Below, one piece after another: positions 12,154-23,041 of a stretch of DNA of 64,000 nucleotides. The first letter of the stretch is position 1, and every line of letters begins with the position of its first letter. A program made the translations under genes and the position numbers. Origin of the DNA: Deinococcus gobiensis I-0 (GTDB taxonomy: Bacteria; Deinococcota; Deinococci; Deinococcales; Deinococcaceae); the NCBI RefSeq assembly GCF_000252445.1, contig NC_017790.1, positions 974,501 through 1,038,500 of the forward strand. Reading direction: 5' to 3'. Below the pieces are notes generated by a model, which was given only the letters and a program-made list of their open reading frames with translations, was not told the DNA's origin and did not search any database.

Positions 12154-12279
12154 TTCTCTCTTGGTCAAGTGGGGCAGGGCGACCAACAGCCGCAGACGCC
12201 GTCAGGCGCGCGGCGGCCCCGACCCCCGGACGGAAGCGGCCTGAACAGGGCCAGCGACCGGACCAGCAAGGAGGGCGAC
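12125..12279 (+). promoter_or_regulatory. Promoter and leader of rpmI-rplT
   Basis: TTGCCC (12125-12130), an 18-base spacer and TATAGT (12149-12154) form a good promoter lying inside the end of the upstream gene. It gives a leader of about 115 nt before rpmI. In many bacteria L20 represses its own operon by binding such a leader; no structure was verified here, so autoregulation is only suggested. A strong aaggagg ribosome site stands just before rpmI. Confidence 0.55.
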
Positions 12280-12836
<557 letters not shown>

Positions 12837-12850
12837 AGCCCTTCTGGTGC

Positions 12851-12899
12851 GGGCGCGCCGCCTTCCCGGCTCCGGGGGGCGGCGCGCCCTTCTTTTGTT
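12851..12899 (+). terminator. Strong intrinsic terminator of rpmI-rplT
   Basis: Perfect 12-base arms (gggcgcgccgcc at 12851-12862 and ggcggcgcgccc at 12878-12889) enclose a 15-base loop and are followed by ttcttttgtt. This is one of the clearest rho-independent terminators in the window. Confidence 0.9.
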
Positions 12900-12944
12900 C
12901 TCCGCGCACAGCCCTCCCGGGCGCGCGGGCGTACCATACGGGGC

Positions 12945-13451
12945 GTGAACGTGGCAAGGGTGATTCTCTCGGCGGTGGCGGGACTGGCGGCGGCGCTGCT
13001 TTCTTTCTCGGTCATCTACGTGCGCGGCGACCTCGGCGGGGTCATGACCGTGCTGCGCGCGCGCTCGGCGGCGCGGCGGCTGGCCGAGTCGGGGGCGGGC
13101 GCGGCCGAGGTCGAGGCGGCGCGGGCCAACGTGCTGGCACTGGCCGAGCGCTTCGTGGCTCCCGATCTGGCCACCCGGCTCGTGCCGCTCGAACTCTTGA
13201 TCGGGCTGGGGGTGGCCGTGTTCATGTGGTGGTTTTTCGAGCGCCGCAGCGCACAGGTGCAGCAGGAGGGCCGCCCCGACATCCACGAGCGCATGGTGCT
13301 GCGCCTGGCCCACCGCATGGGTGGGCGCTTCACCCTCACCGACCTGAGCGAGCGCAGCCCCCTGAGTGCCCCGCAGGCCCAGGCCACCACCGACCGGATG
13401 CTGGAGCGCGGCCAGCTGCGGCGTGAGGGCGAGGCCTTCCGGCTCGCATGA
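12945..13451 (+). CDS. Unknown membrane protein with C-terminal winged-helix-like region
   Basis: Not recognised as a named family. The 168-aa protein has a signal-anchor-like hydrophobic segment at about residues 5-27, a charged helical stretch, and a second hydrophobic segment near 80-102 (LLIGLGVAVFMWWFFERRSA). The C-terminal 60 residues (HRMGGRFTLTDLSERSPLSA and TTDRMLERGQLRREGEAFRL) read like a winged helix, suggesting a membrane-tethered DNA-binding or protein-binding module. The start is a GTG at 12945 with TACCAT (12932-12937) 7 nt upstream, consistent with leaderless expression. The stop overlaps the next start by 4 nt. Confidence 0.55.
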   Translation: MNVARVILSAVAGLAAALLSFSVIYVRGDLGGVMTVLRARSAARRLAESGAGAAEVEAARANVLALAERFVAPDLATRLVPLELLIGLGVAVFMWWFFERRSAQVQQEGRPDIHERMVLRLAHRMGGRFTLTDLSERSPLSAPQAQATTDRMLERGQLRREGEAFRLA

Positions 13452-13846
13452 CGCCTTTCTCGGCCGACCAGCTCGCCGCCCTGCTCGACGAGGCCGACCA
13501 CGCGCCCTGGGAGAGCGTGCGGGCGGCCCTGAGCGGCGTGGAGGGTCAGCCCCACCCCCGGATCGGCTGGCTAACCACGCACCTCGCCGTGACCAAGCGC
13601 GAGTACTGGAGCCTCATCGCGGCGGCGACGGGCGCGCCCCCCCCGCCCGACGACTATGGCCTGACCCGCCTGATGGCCTGGGAGATCGGGGCCGCGCGCG
13701 CCCTGAGCGACGACGCCCTGACCCGCCGCGTGGTCCACGCCGGAGCAGAGTTCGGTGTGGCCGAGCTGCTGCGCCTGAATGCCCGCCATACCGCCTGGCA
13801 CGCGGGCCAGATCGCCGCGCTGGCCGACCGCTCCCGCAGCGCGTAG
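13448..13846 (+). CDS. DinB-like four-helix protein
   Basis: The 132-aa protein has the short helical layout of the DinB/YfiT superfamily: an N-terminal helix, HPRIGWLTTHLAVTKREYW in the middle and LLRLNARHTAWHAGQIAAL near the end. The spaced histidines correspond to the metal-binding triad of the family. Some family members are damage-inducible or thiol S-transferases, and Deinococcus genomes hold many copies; the specific role is unknown. It overlaps the preceding membrane-protein gene by 4 nt and is likely co-expressed. Confidence 0.65.
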   Translation: MTPFSADQLAALLDEADHAPWESVRAALSGVEGQPHPRIGWLTTHLAVTKREYWSLIAAATGAPPPPDDYGLTRLMAWEIGAARALSDDALTRRVVHAGAEFGVAELLRLNARHTAWHAGQIAALADRSRSA

Positions 13847-13855
13847 GTCCGGCCC

Positions 13856-14185
13856 GTGCCCGATGAACGTCCCTTCCTGACTGAACCCGGTCAGGCGGGT
13901 CAGACCCCCGGCGCGGCCGTGCCCGCCGCCCTGTTCGACCTCGCGGTCAACCGCGCCTGGGCGGCGCTGCGCGGTCTGTCGCCCGGACAGCGGGAGGGCG
14001 CGGCGGCCGACGGGGCGCTCGCCGCGTGGCACGCCCGCACCCGTTTTGCCCGCCGTGTGCCGCTGGAGGCGGTCCGGGCGGCGCTGCTGGCCCGGCCGCC
14101 CGGTGAGATCGCCGCAGGCCGGGAGTGGCACTGGTCAGGCGGCCCGGTGGGGGGCTGGCAGCCGGGCCGGGCGCCCTTTCCCTAG
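13856..14185 (+). CDS. Hypothetical 109-aa protein
   Basis: No family recognised. The GTG-initiated frame begins 9 nt after the DinB-like gene, has normal high-GC third positions, and encodes an Ala/Arg-rich soluble protein with no signal peptide. Residues about 25-90 look helical; the tail ends HWSGGPVGGWQPGRAPFP. It overlaps the convergent pcp gene by 4 nt. Treat it as a probable gene, possibly translationally coupled to the two upstream. Confidence 0.45.
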   Translation: MPDERPFLTEPGQAGQTPGAAVPAALFDLAVNRAWAALRGLSPGQREGAAADGALAAWHARTRFARRVPLEAVRAALLARPPGEIAAGREWHWSGGPVGGWQPGRAPFP

Positions 14186-14829
14186 GCCGGGTCCGGGTGC
14201 CGCGCCAGCGTTTCGGCGGCCAGACGCACCGCCCGCGTGATCTCCTCCTGGGGCAGGTAGGGCAGGGGGGGGCGGTTTCCGGGCACGGCCAGGGCCACCG
14301 CCGCGTTCGCCGGAACGTGCAGGAACCCGCAGCGCACCCCCGCGCGGCCCGTCTCCTGCAGGTGGTGCAGCGCGCGGTACATCACGAAGTTGCAGACATA
14401 CAGGCCCGCCGTGTTGCTGATGTGGCCGGGAACCTGCTCCGCCTGCCACGCCGCCAGGATGGCCCGCAGCGGCAGCGTGCTGAGCATGGCGGCCGGGGCC
14501 TGGGCGTGCGTGTGGGCAGGCGCGTCGCGGTAGGTGCGCCCCGCGTTGTCGGGAATATCGAAGTCCATGACGTTCACCGCCACCCGCTCCAGCGTGACCT
14601 GGGGCCGTCCCGCCGCGAGGCCGGTGAGCAGCGCGGCGTCCGGACGCAGGCGGTCGAGCAGGGGCAGCAGGACCTCGGCCGCCGCGTGCGGCTCGACCGG
14701 CAACAGCGCCGAGTGGACCTGCCAGCCGCCGGGCAGCTCCAGACCGTCCAGGGCCTGGGCCGCGCGGGCGCTGGGGTTGTCGGGATGCGTGTGGAACGGC
14801 TCGAAACCGGTGAGCAGCAGTGTGGGCAT
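14182..14829 (-). CDS. pcp: Pyroglutamyl-peptidase I (pyrrolidone-carboxylate peptidase)
   Basis: This cysteine peptidase (family C15) removes N-terminal pyroglutamate. The 215-aa sequence has the normal length and the three catalytic contexts: Glu in VTLERVAVNVMDFDIPDNAG, Cys in TAGLYVCNFVMYRALHHL and His in GFLHVPAN. The N-terminus reads MPTLLLTGFEPFHTHPDNPS, the family hallmark GFEPF. The ATG at 14829 is chosen because TATCCT lies 8 nt upstream (leaderless); longer starts up to 14934 would add unrelated residues. It is divergent from the ABM gene, with only 46 nt between starts. Confidence 0.9.
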   Translation of the reverse strand: MPTLLLTGFEPFHTHPDNPSARAAQALDGLELPGGWQVHSALLPVEPHAAAEVLLPLLDRLRPDAALLTGLAAGRPQVTLERVAVNVMDFDIPDNAGRTYRDAPAHTHAQAPAAMLSTLPLRAILAAWQAEQVPGHISNTAGLYVCNFVMYRALHHLQETGRAGVRCGFLHVPANAAVALAVPGNRPPLPYLPQEEITRAVRLAAETLARHPDPA

Positions 14830-14875
14830 GTGCGGGCAGGATACGCGGCGGGCGCGGGTGCGGCACACTGGGGGC

Positions 14876-15202
14876 ATGACTGCCGCGTCCCAGACCGCCG
14901 TGAACGTCCTCGCCATCCTCACGCCCCAGGCCACCCACGTCGCGGACGTCGAAGCCCTGCTCGGGCGGATGGCCCTCGCCAGCCGTCAGGAACCCGGCTG
15001 CCTGCGCTACGACATCCTGCGTGAAGACCACGCGGACGGTCCCCGGTTCCACATCCAGGAGCGCTACCAGGACGCGGAGGCCGTCACGGCCCACGGCGCG
15101 AGCGAGCACTACGCCGCCTTCCGCGCCCAGGTCGGTCCCTGGCTGGTCGCGCCGCCGCAGGTCACGCGCCTGGCCGACGTGAACGTGGCCCCCCAGGGCT
15201 GA
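14876..15202 (+). CDS. Antibiotic biosynthesis monooxygenase (ABM)-domain protein
   Basis: The 108-aa protein is a single ferredoxin-like ABM domain: NVLAILTPQATHVADVEALL opens it, EPGCLRYDILREDHADGPRF is the typical central strand pair, and HYAAFRAQVGPWL follows. Such proteins (YgiN-like quinol monooxygenases and relatives) act as small oxygenases or aldehyde/haem-related enzymes; substrate unknown. A CACACT box stands 6 nt before the ATG, a weak version of the leaderless pattern. Confidence 0.75.
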   Translation: MTAASQTAVNVLAILTPQATHVADVEALLGRMALASRQEPGCLRYDILREDHADGPRFHIQERYQDAEAVTAHGASEHYAAFRAQVGPWLVAPPQVTRLADVNVAPQG

Positions 15203-15265
15203 GCGCCCGACTTTCTGCGGCGGGGCTTCCAGACGGCCCGGGGCCGGCGGCCTATCCTGACCCCC

Positions 15266-16090
15266 ATGCCGGAACTGCCGGAAGTCGAAACCACCCGCCG
15301 CAAGATCGAGCCGCTGCTGCGCGGCCAGATCATCACCGCCGTCCGGCACGAGCCGTCGCACCGCTACCAGGGCACCCAGGCGGCGGTGGGCCGGCGCGTG
15401 AAGGGCCTGACCCGCCGGGGCAAGTACCTGATGCTCCAGCTCGCCGCGCCGGGGGCGGCCGAGAGCGAGCCCCACGACCTCGAACTCATCGTGCATCTGG
15501 GGATGACGGGAGGCTTCCGGCTGGAGCCGGGCAAGCACACCCGCGTCACGCTGGAGACCGGCGCGGGCGCGCTGCATTTCGACGACCCCCGGCGCTTCGG
15601 CAAGATGGTGGTCGTGCGTCCCGGCGAGTACGCGGGCATGCCGACCCTCTCGGGCATGGGGCCCGAGCCGCTGTCGGAGGACTTCCGGGAGGACGAGTTC
15701 GTGGCGCGCGCGGCCACGGCGGGGGCCGTGAAGCCCTGGCTGCTGTCGCAGAAGCCCGTGAGCGGTGTGGGCAACATCTACGCCGACGAGGCGCTGTGGC
15801 ACGCCCGCATCCACCCGGCCCAGACCGCCCTGAACGCGGACGAGGCCTCGCGGCTGTACCGCGCCGTGCGCGAGGTGATGGCCCAGGCGGTCGAGGCGGG
15901 CGGCAGTTCGCTGGGCAACGGCGAGGGCAACTACCGCCAGCACGACGGCGAGCAGGGCGGCTTTCAGGGCCGGCATCAGGCCTATGGCCGGGCCGGGCAG
16001 CCGTGCGCGCGCTGCGGCACCCCCATCGCCAAGATCGTCCTGGGGCAGCGCGGCACGCATTTTTGCCCGCAATGTCAGGTCGTGCGCTGA
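15266..16090 (+). CDS. mutM: Formamidopyrimidine-DNA glycosylase
   Basis: MutM (Fpg) excises 8-oxoguanine and formamidopyrimidines and nicks the abasic site. The catalytic start MPELPEVETTRRKIEPLL is intact, with Pro2 as nucleophile and Glu3/Glu6. The beta-hairpin Lys lies in GLTRRGKYLML, the helix-two-turn-helix is in the middle (VSGVGNIYADEALWHARIHP), and the C-terminal zinc finger reads CARCGTPIAKIVLGQRGTHF followed by CPQC. The 274-aa length is normal. TATCCT at 15253-15258 ends 7 nt before the ATG, so the mRNA is probably leaderless. Confidence 0.96.
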   Translation: MPELPEVETTRRKIEPLLRGQIITAVRHEPSHRYQGTQAAVGRRVKGLTRRGKYLMLQLAAPGAAESEPHDLELIVHLGMTGGFRLEPGKHTRVTLETGAGALHFDDPRRFGKMVVVRPGEYAGMPTLSGMGPEPLSEDFREDEFVARAATAGAVKPWLLSQKPVSGVGNIYADEALWHARIHPAQTALNADEASRLYRAVREVMAQAVEAGGSSLGNGEGNYRQHDGEQGGFQGRHQAYGRAGQPCARCGTPIAKIVLGQRGTHFCPQCQVVR

Positions 16091-16147
16091 AGCCGCAAGA
16101 GCCGAATGGCGGAGGCGGGCGCGCCCCGGCCCTGCCAGGATGGGGAC

Positions 16148-16603
16148 GTGAAGGTCCGCCCCTACCACCCTGACGACGAAGCGTCCTGTCTGGCCCTGTT
16201 TGACGGCAACACGCCCCGGTTTTTCGCGCAGGCCGAGCGCCCGGACTTCGCCGCCTTTCTGGCGGCCCTGAGCGATCCCTACCTCGTGATCGAGGAGGGG
16301 GGGCAGGTCGTGGCCTGCGGCGGCCTGTACGTGCGGCCCGGCGGTCAGGAAGCGGGGCTGACCTGGGGCATGGTCGAGCGCTCACGCCACCGCCAGGGCT
16401 ATGGCCGCGCGCTGTGGGAGGCGCGGCTGGACTGGCTGCGCGCCCACGCGCCGGAGGTCCGCACCGTCGTGCTGGACACCACGCAGCACAGCGCGCCCTT
16501 CTTCGCCCGCCTGGGCTTCGGGACGGTGGGCGTCCGGCCGGATTTCTATGCCCCCGGGCTCGACCGCCACGACATGCGGCTCACGGTGCCCGGCGGCGCC
16601 TGA
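16148..16603 (+). CDS. GNAT-family N-acetyltransferase
   Basis: The 151-aa protein is a single GNAT domain. VKVRPYHPDDEASCLALFDG opens it, TWGMVERSRHRQGYGRALWE contains the acetyl-CoA pyrophosphate loop (R-x-x-G-x-G), and HSAPFFARLGFGTVGVRPDF is the typical C-terminal arm. The GTG at 16148 gives the natural family N-terminus; an ATG at 16106 would add 14 residues. Substrate unknown. Confidence 0.75.
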   Translation: MKVRPYHPDDEASCLALFDGNTPRFFAQAERPDFAAFLAALSDPYLVIEEGGQVVACGGLYVRPGGQEAGLTWGMVERSRHRQGYGRALWEARLDWLRAHAPEVRTVVLDTTQHSAPFFARLGFGTVGVRPDFYAPGLDRHDMRLTVPGGA

Positions 16604-16690
16604 CCGGGGCGACCCCTGCCGTTCGGGGCCACGGCGGCCCCTCCCGGCACCGTGGCCCACCGCCCCGGGCTGCCGGTGTACCCTCGCCCC

Positions 16691-17335
16691 ATGACCGATC
16701 TCACGTCCCTGCGGCTGTCGTACGACCGGGCCCAGTTGCGCCGCGCCGACCTGAACGCCGATCCCCTCGCGCAGTTTCAGGGCTGGTTGCAGGAAGCCAT
16801 CGGCGCGGGCCTGACCGAACCCTACGCCCTGTCGCTGGCGACCGCCGACGCCTCGGGCCGTCCCAGCGTGCGCACCGTGCTGCTGCGCGGCGCGGGAGAG
16901 GACGGCCTGACCTTCTACAGCAACTTCGACTCGCACAAGGGCCGGGACCTCGCCGCCAACCCGCAGGCCGAGCTGCTGTTCTTCTGGGCCGAGCACGAGC
17001 GGCAGGTGCGCGCCTCGGGCCGCGTGACGCGCGTGCCGGACGCCGAGGCCACCACCTACTTCCACAAGCGCCCGCGCGAGAGCCAGCTCGCCGCGCACGC
17101 CAGCGACCCGCAGAGCGCGCCCATCGGGGACCGCGCCGAGCTGGAGGCCAAGTTCGCCGCCCTGCACGGGCGCTTTCCGGAGGGGACCGAGGTGCCCCGG
17201 CCGGAGTTCTGGGGCGGCTACCGGGTCGCCGTGCAGGAATGGGAGTTCTGGCAGGGCCGCCACAACCGCATGCACGACCGCTTCCGGTACGCGCAGGTGG
17301 AGGGGGGCTGGCGCATCGAGCGGCTGATGCCGTGA
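16691..17335 (+). CDS. pdxH: Pyridoxamine 5'-phosphate oxidase
   Basis: PdxH oxidises pyridoxine or pyridoxamine 5'-phosphate to PLP using FMN. The 214-aa protein shows the FMN-binding barrel: [48 protein letters not shown]-like [16 protein letters not shown], and the C-terminal dimerisation signature [20 protein letters not shown] ending in RIERLMP. TACCCT (16679-16684) ends 6 nt before the ATG at 16691, supporting this start over an ATG 39 nt upstream and a leaderless transcript. Confidence 0.93.
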   Translation: MTDLTSLRLSYDRAQLRRADLNADPLAQFQGWLQEAIGAGLTEPYALSLATADASGRPSVRTVLLRGAGEDGLTFYSNFDSHKGRDLAANPQAELLFFWAEHERQVRASGRVTRVPDAEATTYFHKRPRESQLAAHASDPQSAPIGDRAELEAKFAALHGRFPEGTEVPRPEFWGGYRVAVQEWEFWQGRHNRMHDRFRYAQVEGGWRIERLMP

Positions 17336-17494
17336 GGGGTGTGGTAAGGACGTAAGTCCGATCCCGACGCCTGCGGAGCGCCGGGAGGCCCTGTTTGCCC
17401 TGTCCCTGCACTTATCCAGAGGCCACGCTCCACAAGCCCCCTGTGCAACCCTACATGCTCCCAGAGCGTACTCCTGGGCGTAAGGGGGCTTTCT

Positions 17495-18049
17495 ATGCTG
17501 GACATCTATCTCATCTGCCTGATCGTGGGGGGCGGGTTGCTGGCGCTGTCGCTGCTCGGCGGCCACGACACCGACCTGGGCGGGCACGCGCCGGAGGCCG
17601 AGCACGGGGGCGGGGCCGGGCATGGGGGCGGCTCCCTGGCGGCGTGGTTCTCGCTGCGCTCTCTGGTCAGCTTCGCGGCCTTCTTCGGTCTGGCTGGGGT
17701 GGTCGGCGGCCTGATGGGTCTGGGCGGCGCGGCGCGGCTGGTCATGGCGCTGGTCACGGGACTGGCGGTGGGCGGCTTTACCGCCTTCGCTTTCGGGGTG
17801 GTGCGCGCGCGCGGCGAGGTGGGCGCGCAGGCCGGGCGGCTCGCGGGGCGCACCGGACAGGTGGTGGTGCCCCCGGCCCCCGCGCGGCCGGGTCATCCGG
17901 AGCGCCTGGGCAAGGTGGCCCTGACGGTCGGCGGGCAACTGGAGCAGCGCCCGGCCCGCAGCGCCGACGACCTGCGCCCCGGCGACCCGGTCCTCGTGAT
18001 CGCCGAGGAACGCGGCGTGCTGGAGGTCAAATTCTGGGACGGGGCGTAG
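17495..18049 (+). CDS. NfeD-like / YqiJ-type membrane protein with OB-fold tail
   Basis: The 184-aa protein has an N-terminal transmembrane segment (about 3-22), a Gly/His-rich loop, two further hydrophobic segments (about 50-75 and 80-100) and a C-terminal beta-rich region. The last part (LGKVALTVGGQLEQRPARSA, GDPVLVIAEERGVLEVKFWD) resembles the OB fold of NfeD proteins. NfeD/YqiJ partners sit next to flotillins and are thought to help build membrane microdomains, and the next gene here is a flotillin. The ATG follows an aaggggg ribosome site. A possible promoter lies in the 160-base gap upstream. Confidence 0.65.
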   Translation: MLDIYLICLIVGGGLLALSLLGGHDTDLGGHAPEAEHGGGAGHGGGSLAAWFSLRSLVSFAAFFGLAGVVGGLMGLGGAARLVMALVTGLAVGGFTAFAFGVVRARGEVGAQAGRLAGRTGQVVVPPAPARPGHPERLGKVALTVGGQLEQRPARSADDLRPGDPVLVIAEERGVLEVKFWDGA

Positions 18050-18134
18050 GGGGAGAGGCCGGGCAGCGCGCCCGGCGGACGCGGCCCGGAACTTCCCGGT
18101 CTTTCACCGCGTACTCATCTGTGGAGGAAAGACC

Positions 18135-19727
<1,593 letters not shown>

Positions 19728-19849
19728 CCCGCCATGCAGGCTGCCCCACCCGGACATGTGGGAGGGGCGGCCTTCCGCTTTACCGCATAAAGCACAGCCT
19801 TTGGCACAGCGGGACGTTTGTTCCCTCCGGCGGGTGCATGATGCCTCTC

Positions 19850-20266
19850 ATGAGCAACCTCTACACCGCAGAAGCCGTGGCCACCGGGGGCCGCGCCGGC
19901 AAGACCCGCAGCACCGACGGCCGCATGGACCTCGACCTGAGCGTGCCCGCCGCCATCGGGGGCGACGACGGCCCCGGGACCAACCCCGAGCAGCTCTTCG
20001 CGCTGGGCTACGCCGCCTGCTTCCAGGGTGCCCTGGCCGTGGTCGCCCGCCGCCAGAAGATCGAGATTCCCGAGGGCAGCACCGTGACCGCCCGCGTGGG
20101 CCTGGAGCGTGCCGGGCTGGCCTTCGCGCTGAACGTGGAACTCGTGGGCAGCTTCCCGGGTCTGGAGCGCGAGCAGGCCCAGGCCCTGATGGACGCCACC
20201 TATAACGTGTGCCCCTACAGCGTCGCCACCAAGGGCAACGTCGAGACGACCCTCACCGTCGCGTAA
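19850..20266 (+). CDS. ohr: Organic hydroperoxide resistance protein, Ohr/OsmC family
   Basis: Ohr reduces organic and lipid hydroperoxides with a reactive cysteine pair. Both are present: one in FALGYAACFQGALAVV and one in MDATYNVCPYSVAT. The conserved Arg of Ohr lies in the N-terminal arm (GGRAGKTRSTDG). The 138-aa length is normal. The start at 19850 gives MSNLYTAEAVATGGRAG, which matches family N-termini; in-frame ATGs at 19838 and 19841 are alternatives, and none has a clear ribosome site. No adjacent OhrR is seen. Confidence 0.9.
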   Translation: MSNLYTAEAVATGGRAGKTRSTDGRMDLDLSVPAAIGGDDGPGTNPEQLFALGYAACFQGALAVVARRQKIEIPEGSTVTARVGLERAGLAFALNVELVGSFPGLEREQAQALMDATYNVCPYSVATKGNVETTLTVA

Positions 20267-20284
20267 ATTCGCCGGCAGAAAGAG

Positions 20285-20323
20285 GGCAGGGGAGGCCGTG
20301 TGCCTGCCCTGCCTGCTGTTTTT
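20285..20323 (+). terminator. Intrinsic terminator after ohr
   Basis: Arms ggcaggggaggc (20285-20296) and gcctgccctgcc (20302-20313) pair with one mismatch around a 5-base loop, and flanking bases extend the stem. A run of five T (20319-20323) follows. It lies between the convergent ohr and the kinase gene. Confidence 0.8.
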
Positions 20324-20375
20324 CTGGCGTCCGCTCGACCGGAACGAGCCCGGAAGCTCGGCCCGCGCGGGTCCC

Positions 20376-21872
20376 TCAGCCCGTGGGACCGTGTCCGTCC
20401 AGCAGAGTCTCGGCGTCCTCGCCCAGCAGCTCGGCGCGCTCCTGCGGGGTCAGGGCGACCATCACGCGCCGCAGCACCACGTCCACGGCCTGATCGGCAC
20501 TCTCGTCGAGGGTCAGGCCGTCGAGCAGCGGCACGTCCTCCTGCGCGGCCAGGAGTTCTAGGGCTTCTTGCATCACCCGGATCTCGTCGAAATACTTCAT
20601 GTAGCGGTGCAGGGGGCGGCTCGCGGCCGTCTCGCTGTCGCGGCTCTCGAAGTGGCGGCGGTGTTCGCCCGCGTCGGGCAGCGTGACCAGCATCGGCACG
20701 AGCAGCGCCCCCTGAAACGCCTCGGCGCGCAGGTAGCCCGGCACGAGGTGAACGCCTTCGAGCACCAGGCTGGTGCCCTCCTGCACGCTGCGGCCTACCA
20801 CGGCGCCCAGGCCCACGCTGACCTGCTGCACCTGTTCACGGAACCCTGCGAGCAGATCGGCCTTGTCCGGATGCTCGGGGCGGGGCTGCCCCGGCGGGAT
20901 CAGGGCCTCCCAGGCGCTGAAGGTGCTGGCGTGCAGCGTGGGCAGCAGCGCGGGCGAGACCATCGCGCGCATGACCTCGCGGATCGAGTCGGTGCTCACC
21001 ACGCGGGCGATGCCCAGGCGGTAGGCGATCTCGGCGGCCAGAAAGCTCTTGCCGGTGCCGCTCACGCCGCCCAGCAGCACGATCAGGGGGCGCGGCGGCT
21101 GGCGGATGACGCGCAGCAGGCGGTAGCGCGCGCTGACATCGGGGCCGACCTCGTCGCGCAGCAGGGTCTCGACCTTCTCGCGGATGTCGCGCCGCCGCGT
21201 CACGCGGTCGTCCTGGCCGCGCAGGTCGCGCTGGGTCACGCGGGCGATCTTGCGGGCCACGTCCGGCGCGACGCCCGCCGCCAGCAGCGACTGCACGAGC
21301 AGCCCCTTGGAGAAGGGACTCGGCGCGCCGCCGTCCGCGCCCACCACCGCCAGCCGGCCGCGGTTGTTGCGCAGGTAGCGGTAGGTTAGGCGCAGGTGTT
21401 CGCCGTAGCGCTCGGCCAGCACGAGTTCGGTGAGGTTGTCGAGCTCGTCGGCGTCCAGGCTGCGCACGCCCGAGCGGCGCATCGTCAGGTCCACGGCGCT
21501 GGCCGTCGCGTAGGCGTCGCGTGGCGAGAGGCCCGCGTCTTCCAGCGTGCGCGACAGTACGCCCCGGCTGAAGGGTAGGTCACCCTTCTTGGCCTGCACC
21601 AGGATGTCGGTGAAGGCCGGGGTGTAGGTGGCGGCGGCGTGCGCGATCTCGGGCCCCAGCACGTCGGCGGCCACCTCGACCATCAGGTCCTGCAGGTCGG
21701 CCGGCGACACCGGGCTGCGCCGCAGCCGCCGCACCTCCTGCTCGATACGCCGCGCCGCCGCCGCCGCCTGAGGGCCGCTGGCCCCGGCGGTGACCAGCGA
21801 CTCGACGACCAGCCCCCGGCTGAAGGGCCAGGACTGGCGCGCCGTGCCGACCATCAGCTCCGGCTGGGTCAT
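20376..21872 (-). CDS. 2-phosphoglycerate kinase-like protein with three ATP-cone-like repeats
   Basis: The C-terminal half is a P-loop kinase: LLGGVSGTGKSFLAAEIAYR (Walker A near residue 275), ARVVSTDSIREVMRAM, VLEGVHLVPGYLR and SRPLHRYMKYFDEIRVMQE. This matches archaeal-type 2-phosphoglycerate kinase, which makes 2,3-bisphosphoglycerate. The N-terminal half has three copies of an ATP-cone-like motif (WPFSRGLVVESLVTAG, LPFSRGVLSRTLEDAG and SPFSKGLLVQSLLAAG, about 90 residues apart), which in other proteins sense ATP/dATP. The ATG at 21872 has gggagg 5 nt upstream. A TetR gene lies 37 nt upstream on the same strand. Its true substrate in a bacterium is unproven. Confidence 0.7.
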   Translation of the reverse strand: MTQPELMVGTARQSWPFSRGLVVESLVTAGASGPQAAAAARRIEQEVRRLRRSPVSPADLQDLMVEVAADVLGPEIAHAAATYTPAFTDILVQAKKGDLPFSRGVLSRTLEDAGLSPRDAYATASAVDLTMRRSGVRSLDADELDNLTELVLAERYGEHLRLTYRYLRNNRGRLAVVGADGGAPSPFSKGLLVQSLLAAGVAPDVARKIARVTQRDLRGQDDRVTRRRDIREKVETLLRDEVGPDVSARYRLLRVIRQPPRPLIVLLGGVSGTGKSFLAAEIAYRLGIARVVSTDSIREVMRAMVSPALLPTLHASTFSAWEALIPPGQPRPEHPDKADLLAGFREQVQQVSVGLGAVVGRSVQEGTSLVLEGVHLVPGYLRAEAFQGALLVPMLVTLPDAGEHRRHFESRDSETAASRPLHRYMKYFDEIRVMQEALELLAAQEDVPLLDGLTLDESADQAVDVVLRRVMVALTPQERAELLGEDAETLLDGHGPTG

Positions 21873-21909
21873 GGGGCCTCCCGCCGGGCGGGCCAGCGGC
21901 ACACGCGGT

Positions 21910-22527
<618 letters not shown>

Positions 22528-22648
22528 GATGTCCTACGGTATAGCGCGCCCGGTCTAAAATTGCACCCTGTTCAAGGTTCATCCCTGTGTGCCGGGACGT
22601 GGCGTCTGTCAGAACATCGGCAGGAGCGGCAAGTAGTCTGAGGGTCAG

Positions 22649-23041
22649 ATGAAGCCCGCCGAGCCGTTCTGGACCCTGGCCCTCGCCCTGGGCACCCTGG
22701 GCATCGCGGGCCTGACGCTGGGGCCGGCGTTGTGGCCGCGCCCCCACGCGCCGCAGGTCATGCACGCCGCGCCCGCGCCGGTTTCCGCTGCGGAGGCTGG
22801 TGCCGGTGCCGGGCCGCCGACCTACGCGACGACCGCCAGTGTGCGCCCGCTGATCAGCGGCCGGGTCAATCTGAACACGGCCACCAGGGAGCAGCTCGAA
22901 GCTCTGCCCAAGGTCGGCCCCGCGCTGGCGGCCCGCCTCGTCGCGGGGCGGCCTTACCGCACGCTGGCCGATCTCGACCGGGTGCGCGGGGTGGGGCCCT
23001 CGACCCTGCGGCTGCTCGCGCCGCTGGTCTCGTTTCAGTGA
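22649..23041 (+). CDS. comEA: ComEA-like DNA-binding competence protein (helix-hairpin-helix)
   Basis: The 130-aa protein has an N-terminal membrane anchor (about 7-28), an Ala/Pro linker and two helix-hairpin-helix motifs: [20 protein letters not shown] and [20 protein letters not shown]. This is the ComEA layout, which captures incoming DNA at the membrane or periplasm. comEC follows with a 4-base overlap (gtga), making a natural-transformation operon. TAGTCT (22634-22639) is a likely -10 box 9 nt before the start. Confidence 0.88.
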   Translation: MKPAEPFWTLALALGTLGIAGLTLGPALWPRPHAPQVMHAAPAPVSAAEAGAGAGPPTYATTASVRPLISGRVNLNTATREQLEALPKVGPALAARLVAGRPYRTLADLDRVRGVGPSTLRLLAPLVSFQ

